Assembly (NCBI GenBank): GCA_044225415.1
Contig: JBGAIO010000027.1
Span: 1 to 26,478 of the forward strand
Source: JALORV01 sp044225415
GTDB taxonomy: Bacteria > Pseudomonadota > Gammaproteobacteria > Burkholderiales > Burkholderiaceae_F
DNA: 26,478 nucleotides
Reading direction: 5' to 3'
The position numbers were made by a program, and so were the translations under genes. Under the pieces are notes generated by a model. That model was not told the DNA's origin and searched no databases. It saw nothing but the letters and a program-made list of their open reading frames with translations. The stretch's first letter is position 1. The number at the start of each line of letters is the position of its first letter. Shown piece by piece: positions 1-7,637 of the stretch.

Positions 1-1416
1 GGCGATGGCCAGCCCCACCACCACCGCGAACTCGTGGAACAGCAGGCCGATCACGCCCGGCATGAAGAAGATCGGGATGAACACCGCGATCAGCGACGAC
101 GAGATCGAGATGATGGTGAAGCCCACCTCGCGCGAACCCTGCAGCGCAGCCTGGAACGGCGGCGTGCCGTCCTCGACGTGGCGGATGATGTTCTCCAGCA
201 TCACGATCGCATCGTCCACCACCAGGCCCACGGCCAGCGTCAGGCCGAGCAGCGAGATGTTGTCCAGGCTGTAGCTGAGCCCCCACAGCAGCGCGATCGC
301 GCCCACCAGCGACACCGGCAGCGCCAGCGTCGGAATCACGGTGGCGACGAAGCGACGCAGGAACAGGAACATCACCAGCACGACCAGCGCGATGGTGCCC
401 ATCAGCGTCAGCGTCACGTCGTGCAGCGCCTCGCGCACCGACACCGAGCGGTCGTTCACCGGCGTCATCTTCACCGACTGCGGCAACTGCGCCTGCAGCG
501 CGGGCAGTGCCGCGCGCACCGCGTCCACCACGCGTACGGTGTTGGCGCCGGGCTGGCGGCGCACGGCCAGCGTGATCGACGGTTCGCCGTTCAGGTTGGC
601 GGCGGTCTTCGCGGTCTCGACACTGTCCTCGACGCTGGCCACGTCGCGCAGCCGCACCGGGTTGCCGCCGCGATTGCTGACGATCAGTTCGGCGAACTCG
701 GCCGCGTTGCGCAGCTGCCGGTTGGCCTGCAGCGTCAGCATCTGGCGATGGCCATCCAGCGTGCCGACGGGAGTATTGACGTTGGCCGCATTCAGGGCGG
801 CCGACAACTCGTCCAGGCCGATGTTGCGTGCGGCCAGCGCCTCGGGATGCACGCGCACGCGCACCGCGTAGCGCTTTGAACCGAAGGTGTCGACCTGCGC
901 CACGCCCGTGATGGTGGACAGCGTCGGCGAGATCAGGTGCTCGGCGAAGTCCTGCAGGTCGGACGGCGCCACCGACGGCGAGGTCAGCGCGATCAGCAGG
1001 ATCGGGGCATCGGCAGGATTGACCTTGCGGTACGACGGCGGCGAGGTCATGTCGTCGGGCAGTGCCCGCTGCGCCCGCAGCAGCGCCGCCTGCACGTCCA
1101 CCGAGGCGGCATCGATGTCGCGCCCGTCCTCGAACTCCAGTGTCAGCGACGTGCTGCCCAGCGTGCTGGTGGAGCTGATCAGCGCCAGCCCGGGGATGGT
1201 CTGGAACTGCCGCTCCAGCGGCAGCGCCACCGACGTGGCCATGGTCTCGGGACTGGCGCCCGGCAGGCTCGCGGACACGCTGATGACCGGCGTGTCGTAG
1301 CTGGGCAGCGCGGCCACGGGGATGCTGCGATAGCCGATGACGCCCGCCAGCACGATGGCCGCATTGAGCAGCACCGTCATCACCGGACGGCGGATGAACA
1401 GCTCCGACAGATTCAT
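1..1416 (-). CDS. RND multidrug efflux permease (AcrB/MdtB-like), N-terminal part
   Basis: This is the inner-membrane pump of a tripartite RND efflux system, exporting drugs or other hydrophobic compounds with proton antiport. The frame is open from the ATG at 1416 to the window edge, giving 472 codons of an expected 1,000 or more, so the C-terminal half lies outside. The start MNLSELFIRRPVMTVLLNAA is the typical first RND helix. Near residue 400 the helix-4 sequence VGLVVDDAIVMLENI carries the paired aspartates of the proton relay. The ATG overlaps the stop of the fusion-protein gene upstream (ATGA, 1413-1416), so the two genes are translationally coupled. The family is clear. MdtB/MdtC-like HAE1 pumps are the closest match I recognise, but substrates cannot be read from sequence. 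Confidence 0.93.
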   Translation of the reverse strand, partial: MNLSELFIRRPVMTVLLNAAIVLAGVIGYRSIPVAALPSYDTPVISVSASLPGASPETMATSVALPLERQFQTIPGLALISSTSTLGSTSLTLEFEDGRDIDAASVDVQAALLRAQRALPDDMTSPPSYRKVNPADAPILLIALTSPSVAPSDLQDFAEHLISPTLSTITGVAQVDTFGSKRYAVRVRVHPEALAARNIGLDELSAALNAANVNTPVGTLDGHRQMLTLQANRQLRNAAEFAELIVSNRGGNPVRLRDVASVEDSVETAKTAANLNGEPSITLAVRRQPGANTVRVVDAVRAALPALQAQLPQSVKMTPVNDRSVSVREALHDVTLTLMGTIALVVLVMFLFLRRFVATVIPTLALPVSLVGAIALLWGLSYSLDNISLLGLTLAVGLVVDDAIVMLENIIRHVEDGTPPFQAALQGSREVGFTIISISSSLIAVFIPIFFMPGVIGLLFHEFAVVVGLAIA

Positions 1417-2610
1417 GACGTCACGGCCGACGCTGCAGCAGCGCCGTTGCCCCCCGGAGCAGGCGTGACGCCTGCCTGCGGACGTTCGACGACGGCCGCA
1501 CCGGGCTGCAGGTTCTGGCGCCCGTCGAGCACGATGCGTTCACCGGCACGCACGCCGCCGACCGCGGCCGCTTCCCCTGCACGGCGCGCACCTGCACCGT
1601 GCGCTGCGCGGCCTTGCCGGATTCGATGGCGTAGACGATCGAGCCCCTGGCGGTCTGGATGATCGCCGCCTGCGGCACGATGACTGCATCGCGCAGCACG
1701 CCGACGGTGAGCGTGACCTTGGCGAATGCGCCCGGCCACAGCCGTGCATCGGCATTGGCGAAACGCGCTTTCACCTTGACGGTGCCGGAACCGGCGTCCA
1801 CCGCGTTGTCGACGAATTCACCAGCTTGCCGGTGGCCGCGCCCTTGCCCTCGGGCAATTCGGCGTTCACCGGCGCACTGCCGGTCTTCAGCGCATCCAGT
1901 ACGTCACCCAGATGACGCTGAGGCACGTTGAAAGCGATGTCGATGGGATCGAGCTGCGTGATGGTGAGCAGAGCGGTCTGGTTGGCCTGCACCGCGCTGC
2001 CCGGATAGATGGCCACCACGCCGACGCGACCTGCGCTGGGCGCGGTCACGCGCCCGTAGGCCACGGCGACCTGCGCAGCCTCGACCGCAGCCTTGTCGGA
2101 CGCGACGAGTGCCGCCTGCGCATCGACCAGCGACTGGTTGGTGTCCACCGCGCCTTGCGACACGAACTTCTGCACCAGCAGCTCGCGGCTGCGCTCGAGC
2201 TGGCGCTGCGCGTCGGCCAGCGACGCATCGTCCTTGGCCGTCTGCGCGCGCAGGCGCGCGACATTGGCCTCGTCAGCGCGCGTGTCCAGCGTGAACAGCA
2301 GTTCGCCGGCGCACACGAACTGGCCTTCCTTGACGTGCACCGCCGTGACCACGGTCGTAAGCTGCGGCCGCACCTCGACGCTGGTCTGCGGCACGACGGT
2401 GCCGGTGGCGTCGAGCGTGATGGGCAGATCGCGCTGCACGGCGGCTATCGCGGTCACGCTGACAGGCGTGTTCGCGACCGCGCCGGTGGCGTTGCCGGCG
2501 CGATCGCCGCAGGCTGCGAGCAGGGCCGAGGCAACGAGCGCGACCGGCAACGCTGCACGAGACATGGGTGCAGCACAGGAGGCGGATCGAGCGGGCGGCG
2601 ACGAGGTCAT
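1413..2610 (-). pseudogene. RND membrane fusion protein (AcrA/HlyD family), two frameshifts
   Basis: This is the periplasmic adaptor of the efflux pump encoded just downstream. The N-terminal part reads as a lipoprotein signal (lipobox LLAAC) followed by the barrel, lipoyl and coiled-coil regions (VRPQLTTVV, VKEGQFVCAGELLFTLD). Two single-base deletions break it. Near 1819-1822 the frame must shift to continue into FVDNAVDAGSGTVKVKA. Near 1574-1577, in a run of four G on the coding strand, it must shift again to reach AAAVGGVRAGERIVLDG. With one base restored at each site it gives a full-length protein ending at the ATGA overlap with the pump gene. Possible starts are GTG 2628, ATG 2610 and ATG 2565; the last gives the neatest signal peptide. 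It may be a true pseudogene or sequencing error. The family assignment is firm. Confidence 0.85.
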
Positions 2611-2718
2611 GGTGAAAGTGTGAAACACCTGCGCGATGCGCGCCTTGACGGGGCGAGTCGGCTGGCGCCTGTGCGCGGATTGGACCGGGCAAGCGGGGCG
2701 TCCGTTGCACGCAGCGCG

Positions 2719-2748
2719 AAAAAAAAAGCGCTGCAGTGGCAGCGCTTT
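2719..2748 (-). terminator. Rho-independent terminator downstream of the sensor kinase
   Basis: On the minus strand a perfect 10-bp stem (AAAGCGCTGC / GCAGCGCTTT, loop of 4) is followed by a run of nine T. It lies about 130 bp past the stop of the sensor kinase gene and about 110 bp before the fusion-protein start, so it should separate the two minus-strand units. If the efflux promoter lies at the TTAAG repeat (2815-2831), this hairpin would sit inside the efflux mRNA leader. Confidence 0.85.
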
Positions 2749-2814
2749 GAAGTCGAGTGAGTGAGGAGCGACGGAAAGGTCCGTCGACCACGAACCGAAC
2801 CGTAGGCTGGGCGA

Positions 2815-2831
2815 CTTAAAGCCAACTTAAG
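2815..2831 (-). promoter_or_regulatory. Putative PmrA/OmpR-type response-regulator box
   Basis: Read on the minus strand, this is CTTAAG-N5-TTTAAG, a direct repeat with an 11-bp period. It matches the YTTAAK-N5-YTTAAK form known for PmrA/BasR-type regulators. It lies upstream of the efflux operon and immediately downstream of the two-component genes, so the neighbouring response regulator is the natural candidate to bind it. A weak -10-like TACGGT lies at 2804-2799 on the minus strand. No binding data support this; it is a motif match in a G+C-rich background where such AT-rich repeats are rare. Confidence 0.5.
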
Positions 2832-2880
2832 GTAACGTCCGGTTGCCGACGCAGCGACCAACGGCAGCCACAAAGCGCCG

Positions 2881-4203
2881 TCAGTGAGCGCTAACATGCC
2901 GTGGGAGCACCACTGCCACGCGAAGTCCACCCAATGGTGAAGACCCCAGCGCGACACGGCCCCGGTGCATGTCTGCGACCTGCGACACGATCGCCAGGCC
3001 CAGCCCGGTGCCGGTGCCCGGCGCCTCGCTGCCCCGATAGAAGCGGTCGAACACGCGCTCGCGTTCTTCTGCGGCGATGCCCGGGCCATTGTCGTCGATG
3101 TGCACGACGATGCTGTCAGCGTCGCAGGCCACGGTCGCCTGCACACGGCCATCGGCCGGCGTGTAGCGCACGGCATTGTCGACGAGGTTGGAGTAAAGGA
3201 TGCGCAGCGCATCTTCCGCACCCAGCACGCTCGCGTGCTGCGATCCGTCACTGCACGCCAGGGCGATGCCGCGTTGCGCGGCCAGCGGCTGGGCATCTTC
3301 GACGACTGAAGCGACCAGCGCACCAATATCCACGGCGGCCGGCGCGGCGGCCGCCGCATCGGGATCGAGACGAGCCATCGTCAGCAGCTGCTGCACCAGG
3401 CGCGTCGCGCGCTGCATGCCCTGGCGCAGGCGCTCGAAGGCGCGCGCGCGATCCTCATCGGTCTGCGCGCGTTCGGCGAGCTGCAGCTGGAGCTGCAGCG
3501 CGGTGAGCGGCGTGCGCAGTTCGTGCGCCGCGTCGGCGGCGAAGCGCCGCTGCAGCGTGAACGACTGGTCGAGCCGCGTGAGCAGGTCGTTCAGCGCGTT
3601 GGCGACGGGCAGCACTTCCACCGGCAGGCCGAAGGTCGGTACCGGGGTCAGCGCCGACGGGCTGCGCTCCTTGACGGCACCGGCCAGGCGCCCCAGCGGC
3701 GCCAGTCCGCGACCGACGATCCACCATCCCGCCAGCCCGAGGAACGGCAGCACGACCAGCACCGGCAGCACGAGCTGCGCGGCCGTCGCGGCGGCCAGTT
3801 GCGTGCGCAACGCGGTGGGCTGCGCGACCTGCACCTGCTGGCGCCCGGCGTTCAGCGAGTACACGCGCCAAGGCCGGTTGTCGTGCAGGATCGTCGTGTA
3901 GCCGTCGGCCGTGCGCGGCATCGGGCCGTTTCCGACGACACGCGAGACGTAGGGCCGGTCGAACGCGGGATCCCAGATCTGCACCAGCACGCGCTGGTCC
4001 GGATTCGCACCGACGCTCTCCAGCCGTCGCAGGTCGAGCACGGCGTGGTCGCGCAGCGACAACGCCACCTGCCGCAGTTCCTCGTCGAGCAGCGTGTCGA
4101 CTTCGTCGCGCGCCGAGAAATAGGTGGCGGCCGCCGACGTGAAGCCCGCGATCGCCAGCGCGGTCAGCAGCGCGGCCAGCAGCCAGCGGCGGATGGATTT
4201 CAT
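2881..4203 (-). CDS. Sensor histidine kinase, QseC/PmrB-like
   Basis: This is a membrane sensor kinase of 440 residues that should phosphorylate the response regulator encoded 37 bp upstream. An N-terminal helix (residues 6-28) and a second one (about 143-163) bracket a periplasmic domain of about 110 residues. A HAMP-like linker follows. The phosphoacceptor box FAADAAHELRTPL has its histidine at 227. The N box (YSNLVDNAVRYTP, about 338-350), the DNGPGI G1 box and the GTGLGLAIV G2 box are all present, so the catalytic core is complete. The size and layout are those of the QseC/PmrB/TctE group. The signal sensed is unknown. Confidence 0.93.
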   Translation of the reverse strand: MKSIRRWLLAALLTALAIAGFTSAAATYFSARDEVDTLLDEELRQVALSLRDHAVLDLRRLESVGANPDQRVLVQIWDPAFDRPYVSRVVGNGPMPRTADGYTTILHDNRPWRVYSLNAGRQQVQVAQPTALRTQLAAATAAQLVLPVLVVLPFLGLAGWWIVGRGLAPLGRLAGAVKERSPSALTPVPTFGLPVEVLPVANALNDLLTRLDQSFTLQRRFAADAAHELRTPLTALQLQLQLAERAQTDEDRARAFERLRQGMQRATRLVQQLLTMARLDPDAAAAAPAAVDIGALVASVVEDAQPLAAQRGIALACSDGSQHASVLGAEDALRILYSNLVDNAVRYTPADGRVQATVACDADSIVVHIDDNGPGIAAEERERVFDRFYRGSEAPGTGTGLGLAIVSQVADMHRGRVALGSSPLGGLRVAVVLPRHVSAH

Positions 4204-4240
4204 CGTGGCCGCTGCGCGGCGCGCATTTCAGCGGCGCGCC

Positions 4241-4915
4241 TCATGCCGCGTCGTCCCGCCCGGTGGAGAGGGTGTAGCCGAGTCCGCGCACGTTGCGGAT
4301 CACGCCGTCGCCGAGCTTCTTGCGCACGTTGTGGATGTGCACCTCGACCGCATTGCTGCCCACTGCCTCGTTCCAGCCGTACAGCCGCTCCTCGAGCTGT
4401 GCGCGCGACAGCACCAGCCCCGGACGTTCGGCCAGTGCGGCGATCAGCGTGTACTCGCGCGCGGACAGCGACACCAGCGCGCCACGCCACGTTACCTCGC
4501 GGGTCGCGGGCGTGATCACGAGGTCGCCACGCTCGATGATGGGCTCTGCGCGGCCGGCTGCACGGCGCAGCAGCGCGCGCACGCGTGCGCTCAGCTCATC
4601 GAGATCGAAGGGCTTGACCAGGTAATCGTCGGCGCCGGTGTCGAGCCCCTTGATGCGGTCGTGCACCGTGTCGCGCGCCGTCATCACCAGCACCGGCACG
4701 TCGAGGCGCCGCTCGCGGATCGATCGCAGCACATCGATGCCGTCGCGGCGGGGCAGGCCCAGGTCGAGCAGCACCAGCGCATAGGGCGTCGCCGACACGG
4801 CGGACTCGGCCTGCACCCCATCGCGCACCCAGTCGATGGCGTAGCCCTCGGCCTTCAGGCCGTCGACCACGCTCTCGCCGATCATCGGATCGTCTTCGAC
4901 CAGCAGCAGGCGCAT
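4241..4915 (-). CDS. OmpR-family response regulator, QseB/PmrA-like
   Basis: This is a DNA-binding response regulator of 224 residues. The receiver domain shows MRLLLVEDD at the N terminus, the phosphoacceptor Asp at 51 (LLDLGLP) and the conserved Lys in YLVKPFD at about 101. The C-terminal winged helix ends in VRKKLGDGVIRNVRGLGYTL, the usual OmpR/PhoB recognition-helix end. I chose ATG 4915 because the receiver domain begins exactly there; an in-frame extension upstream to 5035 adds non-homologous residues. It is followed by its kinase gene after 37 bp and preceded by dedA after 61 bp on the same strand. The TTAAG-type repeat at 2815-2831 is a plausible target. Confidence 0.95.
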   Translation of the reverse strand: MRLLLVEDDPMIGESVVDGLKAEGYAIDWVRDGVQAESAVSATPYALVLLDLGLPRRDGIDVLRSIRERRLDVPVLVMTARDTVHDRIKGLDTGADDYLVKPFDLDELSARVRALLRRAAGRAEPIIERGDLVITPATREVTWRGALVSLSAREYTLIAALAERPGLVLSRAQLEERLYGWNEAVGSNAVEVHIHNVRKKLGDGVIRNVRGLGYTLSTGRDDAA

Positions 4916-4976
4916 CGGCGGGGGGCGCTTCGTATCGGGCAGGGAAAGGGCGCAACGATAGCGCGCCGCCAACGGC

Positions 4977-5549
4977 TCAGCGACTCCGCACGCGACGACG
5001 ATGCGCGAGCCACCGGTGCACGATGAAGGCCGCAACGGCCAGCACCACCACCACCGCCAGCAGCACCTTCTCGGCCTTCACCACCTGCGCGAGCAGCGGC
5101 TCGATGGCGCGGCCGGCGACGTAGCCCAGCGACGCGATGGCCGTGGCCCACAGCGTGGCGCCCAGCGCGTTGGCCGCCGCGAACTCCCAGACGGGCATGC
5201 GCGTCGCGCCCACCGCCAGAGGCCCGGCGATGCGCAGCCCGTAGGTGAAGCGCAGCACGATGACGGTGAACCAGCCCCAGCGCGCAACCAGTCCCTCGAC
5301 TCGCTGAGTCGCGCCGGCGAAGCGCGGAAAGCGTTGCCCGAGGCGCGGACCCAGGTGGCGGCCCAGCAGGAAGAACAGGTTGTCACCGATGAACGCGAAC
5401 ACGGCGGCGACCGCGATGACCGATGGCAGGTGCAGCAGCCCGAGATGCGCTGCCGCGCCCGCGAGCAGCAGCACGGTCTCGCCTTCGAGCAGCGCACCGA
5501 CGGCGACGGCGAGCAGGCCGTAGTGCTGGACGAGGGCGGGGAGGTCCAT
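4977..5549 (-). CDS. DedA-family membrane protein (PF09335 type)
   Basis: This is a 190-residue polytopic inner-membrane protein of the DedA/SNARE-associated family. Members of the family act in membrane lipid (undecaprenyl phosphate or phospholipid) translocation and affect envelope integrity. Family marks are EGETVLLLAGAAA near residue 22, the FIGDNLFFLLGRHLGPR segment, and RFTYGLRIAGPLAVGATRM, which matches the conserved R-F-x-x-G-x-R-x-x-x-P motif. It ends in a basic tail (HRRRVRSR). It lies 61 bp upstream of the PmrA-like regulator on the same strand and may be co-transcribed with it. DedA proteins are linked to polymyxin resistance in Burkholderia. The start has no clear ribosome-binding site. 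Confidence 0.92.
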   Translation of the reverse strand: MDLPALVQHYGLLAVAVGALLEGETVLLLAGAAAHLGLLHLPSVIAVAAVFAFIGDNLFFLLGRHLGPRLGQRFPRFAGATQRVEGLVARWGWFTVIVLRFTYGLRIAGPLAVGATRMPVWEFAAANALGATLWATAIASLGYVAGRAIEPLLAQVVKAEKVLLAVVVVLAVAAFIVHRWLAHRRRVRSR

Positions 5550-5600
5550 TGTGCGAAGGATTCAGGGCGCGGGATTGGCTGAGCGTGGCACCTGAACGAT

Positions 5601-5640
5601 CATGCCCAATCCGGGCTCGATCGTGCCCGGATCGGGCATG
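5601..5640. terminator. Long inverted repeat after the LysR gene
   Basis: Arms of 16 bases (5601-5616 and 5625-5640) pair with a single mismatch around an 8-base loop, starting one base past the stop of the LysR gene. There is no T run on either side, so this is a terminator-like or mRNA 3'-protecting hairpin rather than a standard intrinsic terminator. It separates the LysR gene from the downstream dedA unit. Confidence 0.55.
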
Positions 5641-5641
5641 G

Positions 5642-6535
5642 CTATGCGTTCCGCTTTCGCGCCACCCGCCGCGCCGTCCCCAGAAACGCCCGCAGCACCG
5701 GGGACGCATCGCCGCGCCGCCATGCGAGTGCCGTTCCCACCTTCGGCGAGCGCTCGCGCAGGGGCCGGAACTCCACGTCGCGCGGGCGCATGTCGCGCGC
5801 CGAGGCCGGCACCAGCGCCACGCCGATGCCCGCTGACACCAGCCCGACGACGGCGTGCGTCTGGCTGGCTTCCTGCACGACGCGCGGCGTCAGGGCGTTC
5901 TGCAGGCACCAGCCGAGCACGAGGTCGTGCAGCACCAGTCCCGCGGCGCGCTGGAACATGACGAAGGGCTCGCCCGCCAGCTGGGCGAGCGCGATGCGCT
6001 GCCGGGCGGCGAGCGGATGACCGGTGGGCAATGCGACCACCAGCGGTTCCTGCAACAGCACGGCGGCCTCCAGTTCCGCATCGGTCACCGGCGGCCGCAC
6101 GAAGCCCACGTCGATGTCACCACGGCGCAGCGCGGCGAGCTGCTGCGGCAGAGTCAGTTCGCGCAGGTCGAGCCGCACGCGCGGATGCCCGGCGGCGAAC
6201 TCGCGCAGCACCGGCGGCATCAGCGTGTAGGTGCTGGCCGACATGAAGCCGATCGCGAGCCGACCCACCTGGCCGCGGTCCGCGGCGACGGCGAGCCGCC
6301 GCGCTTCGTCGGCGCGGGCGAGGATCGCGGCCGCTTCGTCGCGGAACGCCGCACCGGCGTGCGTGAGTTCCACCTGCCGGCGCGTGCGTGCGAAAAGCTG
6401 CACGCCGAGCTCGTCCTCGAGCGCACGGATCGCGAGCGACAGCGGCGGCTGCGTGATCGCGAGCCGCTGCGCCGCGCGGCTGAAGTGCAGTTCCTCGGCC
6501 AGCGTGACGAAGTAGCGCAGCGTGCGCAGTTCCAT
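5642..6535 (-). CDS. LysR-type transcriptional regulator of the glucarate operon
   Basis: This is a 297-residue LysR-type regulator. The N-terminal helix-turn-helix (MELRTLRYFVTLAEELHFSR, then RLAITQPPLSLAIRALEDELG) is followed by the periplasmic-binding-like effector domain (VGRLAIGFMS... through GLVSAGIGVALVPASA). It is divergent from the Bug/glucarate dehydratase/aldolase operon. The perfect LysR box CTGAT-N11-ATCAG begins six bases upstream of its start codon. That arrangement fits autorepression and activation of the divergent operon, probably in response to glucarate or a related acid sugar; the inducer is inferred from the neighbours. Confidence 0.94.
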   Translation of the reverse strand: MELRTLRYFVTLAEELHFSRAAQRLAITQPPLSLAIRALEDELGVQLFARTRRQVELTHAGAAFRDEAAAILARADEARRLAVAADRGQVGRLAIGFMSASTYTLMPPVLREFAAGHPRVRLDLRELTLPQQLAALRRGDIDVGFVRPPVTDAELEAAVLLQEPLVVALPTGHPLAARQRIALAQLAGEPFVMFQRAAGLVLHDLVLGWCLQNALTPRVVQEASQTHAVVGLVSAGIGVALVPASARDMRPRDVEFRPLRERSPKVGTALAWRRGDASPVLRAFLGTARRVARKRNA

Positions 6536-6540
6536 GGTGG

Positions 6541-6561
6541 CTGATATGCACGGTAAATCAG
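6541..6561. promoter_or_regulatory. LysR box CTGAT-N11-ATCAG with overlapping promoter
   Basis: This is a perfect interrupted palindrome with the T-N11-A core of LysR-type binding sites. It sits between the divergent LysR gene (start 6535) and the glucarate operon (start 6669). A -10-like TATATT lies at 6576-6581 on the plus strand, so the box overlaps where a -35 would be. That is the usual layout of an activator-dependent LysR promoter. Confidence 0.7.
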
Positions 6562-6668
6562 AAACGGACGAAATATATATTGGACTCGCACGACATGCGC
6601 GGCCTACGCTGCCGCCTCACGAGGCGCGGACGTGCTGTGCATCGCGCCCACCACAGGAGACAACCCCC

Positions 6669-7637
6669 ATGAAACGTCTGCTCGGCGCCGCCGCTGCCCT
6701 GCTCGCGCTCGCTGCCTTTGCCGCCCCGGCCGTCGCCGCCTATCCCGACAAGCCTGTCACCGTCATCGTGCCGTTCCCGCCCGGCGGCTCGACCGACACG
6801 CTGGCACGGGCGCTGGCCAACCACATGTCGGCGACCCTGAAGCAGAGCTTCGTCGTCGAGAACGTGCCGGGCGCCACCGGCTCGATCGGCGCCACGCGCG
6901 TCAAGCGCTCCGCGCCCGACGGCTACACGATCATGGTCGCGTCGATCGGTGTCTTCGCGACCAACCCGTTCCTGCAGAAGAACCTGCCCTACGATCCTGC
7001 GAAGGACTTCGACCTGCTGATGGTCGCGGTGCGCGCGCCCAACGTGCTGGTCGTCAATCCGGCGGTGCCGGCGAAGAACGTTGCCGAGCTGGTCGCGCTG
7101 ATGAAGAAGGACCCGGGGCAGATCTCGTTTGCCAGCAGCGGTGCCGGATCGTCGGACCACCTGACGGCGGCGCTGTTCTGGCAGAAGACCGGCACCAGCG
7201 GCATCCACGTGCCGTACAAGGGCGGCGCGCCGGCGATCTCCGACCTGCTGGCCGGGCACGCGCAGGCGTCGTTCCAGAACATCAACGCGGTGCTCAAGCA
7301 CATCCAGGCCGGCAAGCTGCGCGCCCTGGCCGTGACCGGCGACAAGCGCTCCGCCGTGCTGCCCGACGTGCCGACGCTGGCCGAGGCCGGCGTCAGCGGC
7401 GCCGATGTCTTCTCGTGGCAAGGCGTCGCCGCGCCGAAGGGCCTGCCGAAGGACGTGCGCGATACGCTGCACACGGCGCTGGTCAAGGCGCTGTCCGATC
7501 CGGAAATCGTGAAGTCGTTCCGCGAGCAGGGCTTCGAGATCGTCGCCAACACGCCTGCACAGTTCGACACCTTCCTGGGCCAGGAGCTGACTCGCTGGAA
7601 GGCCGTCATCGAGACCGGCAAGATCACGGTCGACTAG
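6669..7637 (+). CDS. Bug/TctC-family periplasmic solute-binding protein
   Basis: This is a 322-residue tripartite tricarboxylate transporter binding protein. A Sec signal (MKRLLGAAAALLALAAFAAPAVAA) precedes the mature start YPDKPVTVIVPFPPGGSTDTLAR, the hallmark Bug motif. Further Bug marks are GATGSIGATRVKRSAPDGYTI, HVPYKGGAPAISDLLAGH, and the SWQGVAAPKGLP and FRxQGFE segments. Its ribosome-binding site AGGAGA is at 6655-6660. It lies immediately upstream of glucarate dehydratase (TAGATG junction), so it probably binds glucarate, galactarate or a related carboxylic acid. No TctA/TctB membrane genes are present here, so it is an orphan binding protein, as most Bug proteins are. Confidence 0.95.
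   Translation: MKRLLGAAAALLALAAFAAPAVAAYPDKPVTVIVPFPPGGSTDTLARALANHMSATLKQSFVVENVPGATGSIGATRVKRSAPDGYTIMVASIGVFATNPFLQKNLPYDPAKDFDLLMVAVRAPNVLVVNPAVPAKNVAELVALMKKDPGQISFASSGAGSSDHLTAALFWQKTGTSGIHVPYKGGAPAISDLLAGHAQASFQNINAVLKHIQAGKLRALAVTGDKRSAVLPDVPTLAEAGVSGADVFSWQGVAAPKGLPKDVRDTLHTALVKALSDPEIVKSFREQGFEIVANTPAQFDTFLGQELTRWKAVIETGKITVD

Noticed and set aside
2273..2791. A 172-codon minus-strand frame crossing the efflux leader, considered as a leader peptide.
   Set aside because: It runs through the terminator into the fusion-protein gene in another frame, is Arg-rich, and has no ribosome-binding site or attenuator-like codon run.
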